Part shown: positions 1 to 12,527 of the stretch, in pieces | Numbering within the stretch: the first letter of the stretch is position 1 | Layout: the number at the start of each line of letters is the position of its first letter | NCBI GenBank assembly: GCA_030549495.1 | Contig: JAUIRK010000953.1 | Coordinates: forward strand, 90,001 to 154,000 | DNA from: Nectonema munidae | Taxonomy: Eukaryota > Nematomorpha > Nectonematoida > Nectonematidae | Length of the DNA: 64,000 nt | Direction: 5' to 3' | Notes under the pieces: generated by a model | Database searches by the model: none | Seen by the model: the letters and a program-made list of their open reading frames with translations, nothing else | Told to the model about the DNA's origin: nothing | Translations under genes and position numbers: made by a program

Positions 1-1173
<1,173 letters not shown>

Positions 1174-1984
1174 TATTAGAGCCTTGCGCAGGTTGTAAAA
1201 AGTTATCCGCACCCGCCGCGCCATGCAATTATTCAATTTGCATCCGCCCTGCATTATATCAATTTGCAACCGCCCCGCCTGAATTTTTTCAATTTGAACC
1301 CGCACCCGCCCTGCATTTATCAATTTGCACCCGCATTTTATCGAAATAATACAAAGCTAATTAAATGTTATTTATATCCTTAACATGCTTGGAAAAAAAA
1401 ATCTTAGATATGCTATACTCTTTTAAATATATTATTAATTTTTTTACAAATAAAGTTTTGTCTGAAAAAATTGTCTTAACACGTTTTGTTATCTGAATAA
1501 ACAAATTGTTCCATCAACAATTGTTCTATTTTAAATTTTGAATATGAAATCACAAAAGATTAGCCCTTTGATTTTTCAAATTTGCATTTTTTTAATTGCA
1601 TAGTTTGTTTTTTCAAATAAAATAATTTTACAAATTTAAGAAAGCGTAAGAGTTTACCTCTTTAACCTTCGCAAGACGGAACGGGAGTTTTACGTCAATG
1701 GTAATTTTCAAACTAAATTTACGTCGACTATCTTATATAAAACCTATGTTAAAATTATAATGTAAATTTTCAAAAAACAACAAATTTTTCAAAAATAAAA
1801 ACTGATAGTGAATAACTGTATATTTTTTTCTTCTGTAGATCTTTAACGCCATCTAAAGAAAGTAACTAAATTTCTTTTCACATTATGAACTTTATTCATG
1901 AATAAAAAGCAATAATAAAAATTAATTGAGCAAAAAACTTAAAAATATTTAATTTTGATTAGTTAGCATAAAAAAAGAGCAAAA

Positions 1985-4066
1985 TTAAATTCCACAACTT
2001 TGACAAATGTACTTTGTGTGTGCTTTACATATAGGCCTTTTGCATGTTGCGCACTTTCTTGTTCCTCTCTTTTTTGGTCTACAAGTAGAAACAAAGCAAT
2101 ATCCACGAGAAGAGGAAGCAATCTCAGGTATATCTTGTTGGATCCCGTAAAATGAAATAAGTTCCTTTGTGATTCTGTGGGTGAGAGGATCATTACATCT
2201 GTTCATCATTGAAAGGTGACTAAGTCTTAGACACAGATCTCTTATGAAGTACTTTCTCCCACCTTTTTGTACCGATGGAAATTTTTCTGGAGCGTTGCTC
2301 TTGATGATGACCCAACTGTTATAAGCTGATATGTCTAAATAATTACAAAACAAAAGAAAAGGCCATCTCCTTGAAGCTTTGTAAGAAGTAAAGTCTCTTA
2401 GCATTCGATTACAACTATCAACGCCCGATTTAAATTTATTGTAATCGACAACAGTCTCCGGTTTACGCCTTGGACCTAACAAGTTGATGCTTCCCAAATG
2501 TTGAGACGACATTATATAAACTACTTTGAAGTCTCTTTGTGAATGCTTGTGAGGAATGTAAGCAGTCAAGGATGCAAATTCTGTGTAAAGGAATTTACTC
2601 TCACAATCTTGTAAGGCGAGACTTTTTAGATGATCTGGTCTGAAAAGGTAAGGTATAAAGCGGCGATTAGCTCTTGCAGTGCCACAGACTGTGAGGTTTT
2701 GTTCTCGTGCCCATTTGCAAAGTTCATGAGAGGTAAAGAACCTGTCCATGAATATGCCGCAACCTTTTGGCAACTCACAACTTGCCACAAGTCTTTTTAC
2801 AATTTCTTCAGAAGAAAAATAAGTTTTATCTAGGAGACCAGGGACATAAATTTCGGGTTTGAGCACATAATAAGTTCTTGCGTCATTGCAGTGGTAGCAT
2901 TTTATGCCATAGCGTCCTGGCTTGGATCGATCATAGATTCGTAAAGCCGTTCTTCCTCTAAATTTTATCAACTGTTCATCAACAGTTACGCAATCTTGCG
3001 GAGTATAGTACCTGCTGAATATTTTATAAAAATGGTCGTGTAATTCTCTTATTGCTCCCAATTTATCTTCCTGATTTCTTTCACTTTTTTTGTCAAAGCG
3101 TATAAAACGATGGATAAGAAAAAACATATCTCGATTTATAGAAGCTTTTAAAAATGGCTCTCCATGCTTTTGAGAAAAGAGGTATTTTACATCTAATTTT
3201 TGATTTTTTGCCTGTCCAATGTGTAGTAAACATGCAAAATAAGATAGTATGTCAGCAATACTGAACTTTTCAAAACAAAATTTAGTCTTTTGGAAAGTTT
3301 CAGGCATATTTCTAAAACACAAAAAAGATAATAAAATTACGAACAATATTTTTAAATAAATACTTTTCTCGGAGAGTCATCTTTTCATCATAAAAATAAA
3401 GTATAATAGCTTTTATATTTTGGTATTACAAATAAAGATAATTTATTTAAATGTTTCTACCAAAATACATAAGCAATAAAAAGTTTTTGAATGTCCAAGT
3501 AGTGTACTAAGCAAAAAATTGAAAAATATAGCCCGAGAATTTAGACTAAAGTTTTAAAAGAAATTAAAAAATTTAAAATAAATTGTGTTTAAAATAAATT
3601 TTTTCATAGTTGACGTCAACCGATTAGATGAACAAAAAAGTAGCATCTATTTGCACAAAAGTTTTAATAAGCAAAATAGTTACATTGATGTCAACTGTGA
3701 CTAAAACTATTTAAAATTAAATTTGACTCACGCATATGCCTCATCCATCTTTAATTTGGTACAGCGATAAATATGGGATATTGTTTCAACAGTAAAAAAA
3801 AGTTGAAAAATTTTCAAAGGATCAACTAAAGATTTAGCATCTCCTTTAGGACCATATGGTTCGGCGACAGTATCTCTAATATTAAAAGTTCCAGGTCTTC
3901 CAACATTCGTAGAAAAAGGATCCCATTGATAACGTGTACCGTCTGGAGCAAGTAAGAAATCTGAAACCGTTTCAGAAATATCTGACTCCTCAGATGAAGA
4001 CGAAGTAAAACTTTCAGAAGAAGAAGTTATAGTGTTATAAGAAGAAACACTTGAAGACGACTGCAT
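1985..4066 (-). CDS. piggyBac transposase, two exons (4066-3732 joined to 3311-1985)
   Basis: The transposase excises and inserts DNA at TTAA by a DDE/D mechanism in the nucleus. Exon 1 (4066-3732) starts at the ATG before a serine- and glutamate-rich acidic stretch and holds DPLKIFQLFF, the start of the DDE_Tnp_1_7 domain. A GTGAGT donor at 3731 and a TTTTAG acceptor ending at 3312 define a 420-nt intron, and the codons join in phase to read DEAYANMPETF. The joined protein is 553 residues, normal for the family. Catalytic aspartates are visible at about D223 (VTVDEQLIKFRGR), D301 (IFMDRFFTS) and D410 (SGVDSCNRML), with the fourth family aspartate at D438. The C-terminal 30 residues are a cysteine/histidine-rich finger (about 522-553). 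An upstream in-frame ATG at 4153 would add 29 hydrophobic residues and is less likely. Confidence 0.9.
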
Positions 4067-4087
4067 GACGGAGATAATAATCACACA

Positions 4088-4742
4088 GATTAGAAAACTG
4101 AGAAAATAAAATGAAAGTTTTTGATTTGAGTGCAAAATGTATTTTATACACAAATGATTAGTGATGACATATTTGAAAAAATTCTCTGTGTGACATCACA
4201 CAACACAGCTTTAATTTTGTTTATATTCTACCTTCAATATGCTCGGATACAAAAATTAATCATGAAGATTATCCTACATTATATCAAGGTTAAAAACGAC
4301 ATCTCATGATAAACCAGCACATATATTGATCATTATCCTTCTTGTAAATTTTTCTCATTTCTCAACGTAATCTGTAGAATAAAATGCCTAATATACCGTA
4401 CACAATCATACAGTGTAAAATTAGAAAACTGAGAAAATAGAATAAAAGTTTTCGTTTTGAGTGCAAAGTGTATTTTATACACAAATGATTAGTGATGACA
4501 TATTTGAAAAAAATTCTGTGTGACATCACACAACACAGCTTTAATTTTGTTTATACTCTACCTTCAATGTGCTCGGATTCGAAAATTACTCATGAAGATA
4601 AAGCTATCCTACATTATATCAAGGTTGAAAACGACATCTCATGATAAACCAGCACATATATCGATCATTATCCTTCTCGTAAATTCTTCTCATTTGTTAA
4701 CGTAATCAGTATAATATAATGCCTAATAAACCGTACACATAC
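4088..4742. repeat. Tandem duplication of about 330 bp upstream of the piggyBac transposase
   Basis: Two diverged copies, about 4088-4412 and 4415-4742, line up with a period of 331-335 bp. Both share the block from ATTAGAAAACTGAGAAAAT through ATGCCTAATA(T/A)ACCGTAC. The repeat starts just outside the transposase start codon and fills the space to the right terminal region, so it duplicates the likely promoter and subterminal DNA of the element. Confidence 0.9.
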
Positions 4743-5048
4743 AGCATTATCATTCATCCTTTCATGAAATAAAATTTGTTTTGTTTCTATGTCTAACACA
4801 ACTGTATATAAGATATTGCAAAAAATATTTCAGTAATGCAGATGGCGTTAACTTTTTATTACGCACACATGAATAAATTTTTTCATTTACTAGTTTTTGT
4901 GCTTTAAAATGCTATTTTTTGTGATTTTACATAAAATTTATGCAGGAAATGCAATATATGGCATAAACAATCTTTTTTTGATGTATGGGAGTTTTACGGC
5001 ATATATCCGTCCTTCGTGTATGGTATAAAATGGACCGTCTTGCGAAGG

Positions 5049-5444
5049 TTAACTAAGTTAATGAATCCACCACAACGGATCCTTTCAAATTGTCTAAGAT
5101 ATTTAGCTATAAAACGGACGCATGCCAGTTTGATGTTTTCGTTTTTAGCTTTCGAAATAACGTTAGCATTATTCAAAACTCGCTTGATAGCATCAGTCAG
5201 TAAAGTTTGATTAGAATATATTTTGAACTTGTGTCTCCTAAGAATAGAAGTACCTGTTTTTCTTCCACAATAAGCGAGCTTGAAAGCATACTTTACAAGC
5301 GGCAAAATCCAAATCCGTATTTTTTTCATTTACCACGATACCAAACGTCTTCCAGACCTCCGATTTCAATCCCTTTACACTTTTTATTTTATATAAGCCA
5401 GATTTAAAATGGGATGAAACTTGCTGGGATGTTAACGTTGCCAT
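5049..5444 (-). pseudogene. hAT element 2 transposase, BED-finger N terminus, frameshifted and cut by piggyBac
   Basis: Reading leftward from an ATG at 5444, the frame encodes SEVWKTFGIV and DFAACKVC, the first cysteine pair of a BED finger. About 60 codons in, the homology moves to another frame: GRKTGTSILRRHKF, then LACVRFIAKYLRQFERI and GFINLVN, the usual segment between the BED finger and the hAT core. A one-base frameshift therefore lies near 5260-5285. At 5052 the TTAA of the piggyBac interrupts the LVN codons. On the far side (1665 leftward) the frame reads only about seven more residues before a stop, with no DDE core, consistent with an older internal deletion. Confidence 0.75.
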
Positions 5445-5882
5445 TTAAAATGTGCGAAGGAAAACAACAAAAAAATGAATTATAAATAATATTTTATAAT
5501 GGATATTTCAAAAATATGACATTCTTATTATTTGTTTTTTTCTCCTTCTTCTCTTGTACACGCATCAATGGCGCTAATCAAACCTGCTCTATCTTTCTAT
5601 TTCAATTACAATTTCACTCCATCACACTCAAGCATTTGTCAATCTCTTTCCAATATACGTAACACATAGCAATAAAAAATAAGCTATTTCCAAAAAGGCA
5701 ATTATGCATGCACTTATAAAACTTGCATAAAAGTGAAAGCGGACAACCCACAGATTGTCCGCACTATATTAATAAAACCCGCACCCGCCCCGCAAAAATG
5801 TTTCTGTGGACAACCCACGTCCGCACAGCGGGTGCGGCTCCCGCAAAACCCGCGCGGGTTGTCCGCCCCGCGCAGACCACTA

Positions 5883-6483
5883 ATATCTACCTAACCTTAA
5901 TTAGCTTGCCAGAAGTTTCTGACTTTCGACCTCATACTGTATATCTATAATTAATTTCAACGTGCTCATACTTCCCTCTCCATCTTCATTGAAGAAATGC
6001 TATCTTAAAATCCAGAACCGTGTTCGATTTCAAATAGAAAACAATAAGATATATCTTCCTAATCTTAAAGTTTCAATTTGTTTTGCCAATAAATAATGAT
6101 ATGCTATAAATCGTATTCTAATTGTATCATTACAAAAATCCATAAAATTGTAGTTCATATAATATAATAGATAAAAGAGCTAACTTTTTTGAGCTTACAA
6201 GAGCTTAAACGTTAATGAGACAGTTGATACCTTCATCGATCCAGCAGAGAAAAACTAGATATAATAGAAGGAGGCCGCGAACAATAAAGAAAGATATTGA
6301 AAGTGAGCTCGTGCACTTCATCATTTGCTGGCAGACAATCAAAATTTAGACTACTTCAAACGGAGTAAAGAATAAACGATTTCTCACCATGCCTTCAAAC
6401 TCGAAATGATGGAAAGAGTTGATTATTTTTGAAGCTTCACCCACCCAATCTCGCTTCGACTTCACTTTGTAATTTGTGAATCG
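5883..6483. other. Intergenic, upstream of receptor gene
   Basis: AT-rich unique-looking sequence. I see no coding signal or repeat; the promoter of the receptor at 6484 must lie here but no clear TATA box stands out. Confidence 0.4.
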
Positions 6484-7677
6484 ATGATTTTGTGCTTTCA
6501 AAACTCAAGCGTGAATGAGGCCATCTGCGCTGACCTCTTCTCCCTAAACCGACTAGATCTGGTTGAAAAAATTTTCAAAGCATGTTTGATTCCCTGCATC
6601 ACTTTCATAGGATTCCTGATCACGATTCCTTCCATAATGGTTTTCTATGCGTTGAGCAAAGAAGCTGGGAGGCAGTACCGAAAGTCCTATCACTACTTAC
6701 TTATGACTTCCTTCTTCAGTATGACTAACTCCGTCAACTTGTTGATTTTAAGGTCAATCAATTACACAGCTATAGCCCTAAAATGGCCTTTAATTTTCTC
6801 TTTTTCTTGGAATTTCGTATTCGTGTATTTTCGTCGAATCATTTCAACTTCGTCCAAAGCTATATTTCTCTTTTATATCACGCTGTACATTCAAAACCTA
6901 AAAACCATTATCCTTTCTTCAAAAAAGGTATTTACAACGGCAACAATCATCTCTTCATGCTCATCCACCTATTTCGGCAGAACTAGGAAAGAAATCATCT
7001 TTGAAGTTTTCTCCATCCTCTTCATCATAGGAATGCATGTTCCCGTATTCAGGTGGTACAACATTTGCGAGATTCGATGCGGTGCAGGAGATGAGGAAAA
7101 GTATTTTTACTACCGCGCGAACTTGAGTCGTTCAAAAGCGTTTATCAGATACGAAATCATGAGAGAGATTTTGGTTTACTTTTTGCCCACTCTACTCTCC
7201 CTCTACTCTATGATTAGAGTAGTTCTTGTTTACCAACAATTTTTTCGTATGAGAGCAGATCTGCCCTCGCCTTCAAACATTTCTACTTTACAATTACCAG
7301 ATGCTTCACATAGCGACTTTAACTCAAGTAGCGTAAAAACTTCCACAGTGCTTTCACTAAAAAGCAGGAAAGGTAAGAACGGTAGAAAGCTCAGGATAAC
7401 CAGCATGGTCGCCCTTTCCTCGCTCACAGTGTTATGCATCAGCATGTCGTCCGGCACAACCTTGTACTTTTCCTTACTCTCAAAATCGAACACAAGAATC
7501 AGTCAGCACAAATACCTGGCGATTTCAACGATGAAGAGTTTTGCGTATGAAACCTTTGTTTCCTGTTACTTCTACCTCCTTCTTTTCGTAGACAGAAAGT
7601 ACAAGCGTGCGCTTAAAAAGTGTTTGATTCACTGGATCCCATCTCGTTTTTATATTTGGTTTATGCGCGCACCTTAA
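6484..7677 (+). CDS. Seven-transmembrane GPCR-like receptor, intronless
   Basis: A single uninterrupted 397-codon frame with base composition richer in G+C than its surroundings. Hydrophobic segments fall at about residues 30-57, 69-92, 100-137, 171-190, 226-250, 306-331 and 345-370, the spacing of a seven-helix receptor. The third cytoplasmic loop (about 252-305) is long, serine-rich and ends in a basic run (SRKGKNGRKLR). The second extracellular loop has a CEIRC pair (195-199). Helix 3 ends in TLYI (133-136) and helix 7 in LLLFVDRKYKRALKK (366 on), where rhodopsin-like receptors normally have NPxxY and helix 8. Classical DRY and NPxxY are not evident, so ligand and G-protein coupling cannot be stated. 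The second receptor in this window shares TLYI and FVD. It is probably a plasma-membrane chemosensory or peptide receptor of a divergent family. Confidence 0.75.
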   Translation: MILCFQNSSVNEAICADLFSLNRLDLVEKIFKACLIPCITFIGFLITIPSIMVFYALSKEAGRQYRKSYHYLLMTSFFSMTNSVNLLILRSINYTAIALKWPLIFSFSWNFVFVYFRRIISTSSKAIFLFYITLYIQNLKTIILSSKKVFTTATIISSCSSTYFGRTRKEIIFEVFSILFIIGMHVPVFRWYNICEIRCGAGDEEKYFYYRANLSRSKAFIRYEIMREILVYFLPTLLSLYSMIRVVLVYQQFFRMRADLPSPSNISTLQLPDASHSDFNSSSVKTSTVLSLKSRKGKNGRKLRITSMVALSSLTVLCISMSSGTTLYFSLLSKSNTRISQHKYLAISTMKSFAYETFVSCYFYLLLFVDRKYKRALKKCLIHWIPSRFYIWFMRAP

Positions 7678-9732
7678 ATGCATGCTATATGTCATTAAAA
7701 AGTTTACTTTAATATGCCTTGTACTCATGCTTTCTGGGTATTGCCTTGAAGGGATAACAGCTCTAGGACATTTCATTTAACGTTTTTAATGCGATTTATC
7801 GCTTTGCTACCACACTTATCATTTTTTATTATAAAATAAAGAGAATTGGCTATTCTACTATAGGCAGAGATAGGCGTAACAAGTGACGGCTTCACTTGAC
7901 ACATGCCAAAGGAAGACATTAGCTTCTGGCAGAGGGAGGAGCAAAAATTTGTATACCCAATAAATAGTCTACTCTATTCCCATCAACTGTATACAGCAAT
8001 TTAATGGGTCATCTTTAGCACCAAATCTATATTTATTAAGTAATGCGTGCCATTACAAGGGAAACATAGTGTATGTATAGGCTTGAGCCAAACCTTTGTA
8101 CATTTGATTTTATATTCATTATTTATAAATAGATATTAGTATTCAAGGAGCAGTATGGTTTGTTGAAATGTAAAGGAATTCATTTTGCCATGGAAAGTAA
8201 TATTTCACAAGGTTAAAACGATCCACATCTACAAAGGAATGAATGATAGCTGCATTCTTTATAATTTATAGAAGAAAAAATTCTTGCAATAAGTTAAAAC
8301 TACGACCAAAGAATGCTAGTTTTGCATTCCTCTACAATGGAGTATGTAACGCTTACATGTATACTCCTTTAAAATAAAATGATCTCAGTGCAGTTAAATT
8401 GTAAAAGCAGCAAAGGGGATCTTTTCAAAAATGTAGAATCGTCGTAGTAATGAATATACTTGACCTTCTTCCGTGTTAAGCAATAGTTTATTACTTGAAG
8501 TGTTTAAAAGTGAAAATTAATCTTTTCCAAAATTTAGGTCAACACAACACTCTGAAAGAATTGAATGTTAAAAAAAAGTAGACAATTTTCTGAACTTCAT
8601 TTCCAAAAAAATATATCCATCGATTGTTCTTAACACTCCGTCTATTTAGTGAGTTCTTTTTAAACATTCATACCATGAAACTTGATTTTATATTGTATCT
8701 TTTTTGATTTTTTTTAGCAATTTTTCAAAAAATTTATGATTCATTTTTCTTATCCTTGTACAAAAAAGGTATTAAAGTTCTTATGCGGTATGAAAAAAAT
8801 ATTTTAAAAAAAGACAAATATTTGACCTAATTATCTTAAATAATTAAATAGAGCCCAGATGAAAATATAAAATAGTAAAAATAAAAATAGAATAATTCAA
8901 AGGATTTTAAGGACTTTTTAAAGCTTTATCTATCAATTATAAATATATATATCTCCCCGGAGGTCTTGCCAGACCTCTAATATCAATCAAGTTAAATTCT
9001 CATGTGAAATATTATTATATATATTTAAAAAACAATTTATTCTAATAAATTTAAAAAATGTATGCTATATTTATTGGAAAAAAAGAATAAAATTTTTTGC
9101 AGACGTATTCTTGAAAACTTATCAGCAAAATAATTTATATTTTACAACGTTAATGACAATTTTTTAGATTTCAAAACTCATTTTTTATACGAATTCGTAT
9201 TTCTTTTCTTCACTTTATTTCCAACGTGTAGTAATGTCAACTAAGTTACTTTATATACGGTGTCAGCATTCTTCGATGACAAGAACAACTAGTAAAGCTT
9301 ATTCAACCATAGAACTCGAATATCCTTCCATCAGAGCTATTATAAACATTTAAAGAAAGATGCGCTATTTTTGAGATTAAATCAGTTTTCATTTCAAAAG
9401 TTGATTCTTTCGCTTTCGTATTTAAATAATTTTGGTAAATTTTTCCTAAAACTGGGCGAAATACGCCTCACTCAGGTCTACGTTGGTTTGAAGTTAAACA
9501 GGCATTTACTTTTTTATAGTCAAGGGTCTCGTTTTTATGAAACATAATTGAGGTTCCAGTTTTTTTTATTCCTAAAAAAACTAAAAAAAATATTTTACAC
9601 AAAATTATATATGGAATATTACCATATTACTATATATACAATCGTTGCTAGTGAATAGAGTCAACCAGTTTACCAAATTTGACCATTACTGACGCTCAAT
9701 CAGTCGTACACTTAACAAGATCTCGTTTCAAT
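7678..9732. other. Intergenic, no gene recognised
   Basis: AT-rich throughout. AATAAA-like signals follow the receptor stop within 200 bp (ATAAAATAAA near 7832-7841). I see no long frame and no recognisable repeat. Confidence 0.4.
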
Positions 9733-10427
9733 TAGGGTGTCCACCACCGGGATTCCTCGTCCTCGAGTCCCCGGGGAATCGTGAAATTTCAAAATCCTCG
9801 TCCTCAAAAAAAAATTTTAAATTTCCTCGGGGAATTTTTGAAAAAAAAATTTTGTCGAATCCGACGACAAAAATATCGAAGTAACGGAGAAGAAAGATGA
9901 AACATTAATCGTTAGCACCAAAAAACAGAGAAGAAAAGCGTGAAGGAGGAATTGGACGAATTTCTGAAGATTAATGAAAATGAAGAATGTGAAACTAAAA
10001 GCAAGATTTCAAGCATAGAGGAAATAATGAAAAAAACATTTGACCTTTATTTAGAAACAAATAAGAGGCCCGAAGTTTTAGAAACTTTATTCAAAAATTT
10101 AAAGAGCATAAAACCAACTTCTGTGGATGCCGAAAGAGTGTTTTCGTCAATGGGTTATTTTTCTACAAAAATAAGAAACCAGTTGAATGATGAAACTTTG
10201 AACGCTCTAATTTTTCTTAGATATTTTTTTAAAACATAAATCTTTTATGCATTTAAATTTTTTTCAATAAAAATCTTATATGAGACTTTTAAATTTTCTT
10301 TTCTGAACAGTTTTTACTGTAAAAAAATCGCTTTTTCTTCCCCGGGGAATCCCCGGGGAAATTTTCAAAAATTACGAGGTCCTCATTCCCCGGGGAATGA
10401 AAAAAAGACCTTAAAGTGGACACACTA
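9733..10427 (+). mobile_element. hAT element 3, 695-bp deletion derivative with perfect target duplication
   Basis: The same 8 bp, GTTTCAAT, flank both sides (9725-9732 and 10428-10435), the target duplication length of hAT elements. The left end reads TAGGGTGTCCACC and the reverse complement of the right end TAGTGTGTCCACTT, matching terminal repeats. Both subterminal zones carry near-palindromic TCCCCGGGGAAT motifs in several copies (9760-9840 and 10340-10400). Inside is only the C-terminal part of a transposase, so it depends on an outside source. The exact duplication argues for a fairly recent insertion. Confidence 0.92.
9940..10239 (+). pseudogene. hAT transposase C-terminal dimerisation domain, remnant
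   Basis: About 98 residues ending at a TAA. The stretch SVDAERVFSSMGYFSTKIRN followed by LNDETLNALIFLRYFF is the diagnostic hAT C-terminal dimerisation domain (SxxxERxFS ... L...LxxLxFL). Upstream the frame meets a stop at 9913 and there is no ATG, BED finger or DDE core, so this is the tail of a once larger gene kept after an internal deletion of the element. Confidence 0.88.
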
Positions 10428-10479
10428 GTTTCAATCCAAATTAAATTCTTTTATAAAGAACAAACAGTTTCAACTCTAG

Positions 10480-11111
10480 GGTGATCAGACGCCCGGAATT
10501 GTACGGACAAATCCATAATTTGTGGAAAAAAAAACTTTTTAAAACTTAAATTGTCTGGATTTCTTTCGTGCTCATCTTTAAATGATTTAATATCAAAATA
10601 GATTATTTAAAATTACTTGGTCAATTTATGTATTAAAATTTTTTTTTCAATGATCAAAAAGAAAATTCTAACTTTCAACAACTATCAACAAAATAAAAAT
10701 GTACGAAGTTTTTTTTAAAATCGCTTTTTTTAATAATCTTCCTGACTTACTCAAAATAACTTTATATATTTTTGGAATACAGGTTCATAGCGCAAATATA
10801 AATAAAAAATTTTTCTTTGATGGGGAATCAATGAAATGATTGTAGAAACCTATTATTATCTATGGAAGCAGTAAGAAGCAATGTGTTAGTAAACTTTAAC
10901 TTCAAAAAATTTCTTACTTTGGATTTTATGGATATCTTCAAAATATAGAAATTTACTATATTAGGGAATCTTCAAAATATAGAAATTTTGAAAAATATTT
11001 CATCTTTCCAATAATACGATGAAATCAAATATATTGTCCGATTTTTGCAATTTTAATTTTTTTAATAAACTAATTTTTTCCATTTATTTAAAATCTGACA
11101 TCCTAAACTAT
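10480..11111. mobile_element. Possible hAT-type MITE
   Basis: The left end reads TAGGGTGATCAGACGCCCGG, like termini of Zaphod/Tip100-group hAT elements, and is followed by CGGACAA motifs. The reverse complement of 11090-11111 reads TAGTTTAGGATGTCAGATTTT, a plausible but diverged partner. There is no coding sequence and no clean target duplication, so the right border is tentative. Confidence 0.4.
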
Positions 11112-12180
11112 ACACACAAACTTGTAAAGCGGGCATTAACTTTCAAAAGTCCTAAATTCTAAAATCATGACTTTGAACATTTGAATATGCACATTATATC
11201 TGTAGTTTTGAGTTGCGGTTTATTATTCTAATATAAGTAAGTATTTAGTTCCCATTTTTTACTTAAAATAATCAGTCAACTCATGCTTGACAAAGTAGGA
11301 AAAAGCATCTTGCTGCACAATTTTACACCGGAATGTGGGGATGCTGCTTTAGCATACTTAGTTTTTTTTATACTACTTTGATTGAATTGATTATTGCTCA
11401 AATTTTTAAATGAAAAACCATCCCTGAATGTTAATCCGAACATATATTTCTCCTTTTTAGAGTTTTTCATTTTAATAGATATTTTCATTATGGATTGATT
11501 TATACTCATAAACCCTGATATCGAAGGCCCAGAAAATTTTTAGATCGCTTTGCATTTTAAACATTCAGCTTTTTAATTAAAAACTTTACCAAAACATATT
11601 CCAAAGATTTGACTTATTTGAAAGTTAGTGTGTAATCGAAATAAAAATTTTATAAAAAATCTTAAAGATAAAATAAATTTTTAATAAATAGGATTTTTTT
11701 AATCAAAAATTCCTCGAAACTCTCTTGAAATGTATATAAATGTATACTCTTCAAATTTTTTCTGTGGATAATAAAGAATTATCACAAAAAATCGAGTTAT
11801 TCCTTTCCACATCTTTCAGTGGTAGACTCGTTAAAAATAACTATTTAGGACCACAAAGTTCATGATTAACATCTTCATTCTTTATATATTTTACCATTTT
11901 TTCTATTTTTTTAGTTTTAGGCACTGTTTAGAATAAGGACCACTGTCAAAATTGTTTTTGGTTTCAAAATGGAAAAGCTCGTATTCTCCTGATTTAAGTC
12001 ATCATGCTCATTTCTTTTGATTAATATATCGAATAAAATATAAGAAATGAAGAGTTATATGATATTTGACTTAGGTATTCACAATATATTGATATTTTCA
12101 AATCACAACCCCTAACATATCTTTGATTTTGATACAAAACATTGAAAGTAAAAGGCATAGTGAAAGCAAAGGAAATAATC
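11112..12180. other. Intergenic, no feature recognised
   Basis: AT-rich, many short frames only; nothing I can support. Confidence 0.35.
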
Positions 12181-12188
12181 ATTTAGAC

Positions 12189-12519
12189 GCGTGTTTCCCA
12201 AATTTTCTGAAACCGCGGAATCCCAAATATTAATTTCAACCCAACGGACGGGGCATTGTAACCTAAGAAAAATTTATTTTAAACATAAAATACGACAGTA
12301 AGCAATTATCACATTTTTAAGTTTCAAAGTTAGAGAATAAAAAATTACGGCAATATATTGGCAAGAGTTAGCCCTCGTTATCTTGAGAAAGGTTAAATTT
12401 TTATTGGTCAAATTATCCAGCCTTCGCTAGATAGAAGTAAAAATTAGGGAGAATACTCACTGACAACTTGCATGACGCGGAGTGACACAGGTCAATCAAA
12501 TCGGCATTGAGAAACACTG
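12189..12519. mobile_element. Short non-coding hAT-like MITE, 331 bp
   Basis: The left end reads GCGTGTTTCCCAAATTTTC and the reverse complement of the right end CAGTGTTTCTCAATGCC, both resembling the CAGTGTTTCCCAA terminus of many hAT MITEs. The flanking 8-mers ATTTAGAC (12181-12188) and GTTTATAC (12520-12527) agree at 6 of 8 positions, a decayed target duplication. The left part also has ACCGCGGAATCCC, common next to such termini. Confidence 0.65.
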
Positions 12520-12527
12520 GTTTATAC

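Larger units (their letters stand above)
1666..5048 (-). mobile_element. piggyBac transposon 1, complete-looking, 3383 bp
   Basis: The element is bounded by TTAA at 1662-1665 and 5049-5052, the obligatory piggyBac target duplication. The ends CCTTCGCAAGACGG (1666-1679) and its exact reverse complement (5035-5048) form 14-bp terminal inverted repeats. A second short motif, GGGAGTTTTACG, lies near both ends (1683-1694 and 4987-4998) in direct orientation on the plus strand. One transposase gene lies inside on the minus strand. Perfect termini and an undamaged reading frame across the predicted splice suggest a recent insertion. The target was the coding part of hAT element 2, so this is the younger of the two. 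Confidence 0.93.
1177..5882 (-). mobile_element. hAT element 2, internally deleted, split by a piggyBac
   Basis: Left end TAGAGCCTTGCGCAGG (from 1177) and the reverse complement of the right end, TAGTGGTCTGCGCGGGG (from 5882), form imperfect inverted repeats, with about 14 of 21 positions matching. Both ends carry GC-rich tandem motifs of the CCCGCACCCGCC type (about 1206-1335 and 5736-5880) that stand out in an AT-rich background; such subterminal arrays are usual transposase-binding zones in hAT elements. Without the inserted piggyBac (1666-5048) only about 1.3 kb of hAT sequence remains, enough for a BED-finger N terminus but not for a DDE core. It is therefore a non-autonomous deletion derivative. 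No matching 8-bp target duplication could be confirmed, perhaps because element 1 hit the left border. Confidence 0.6.
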
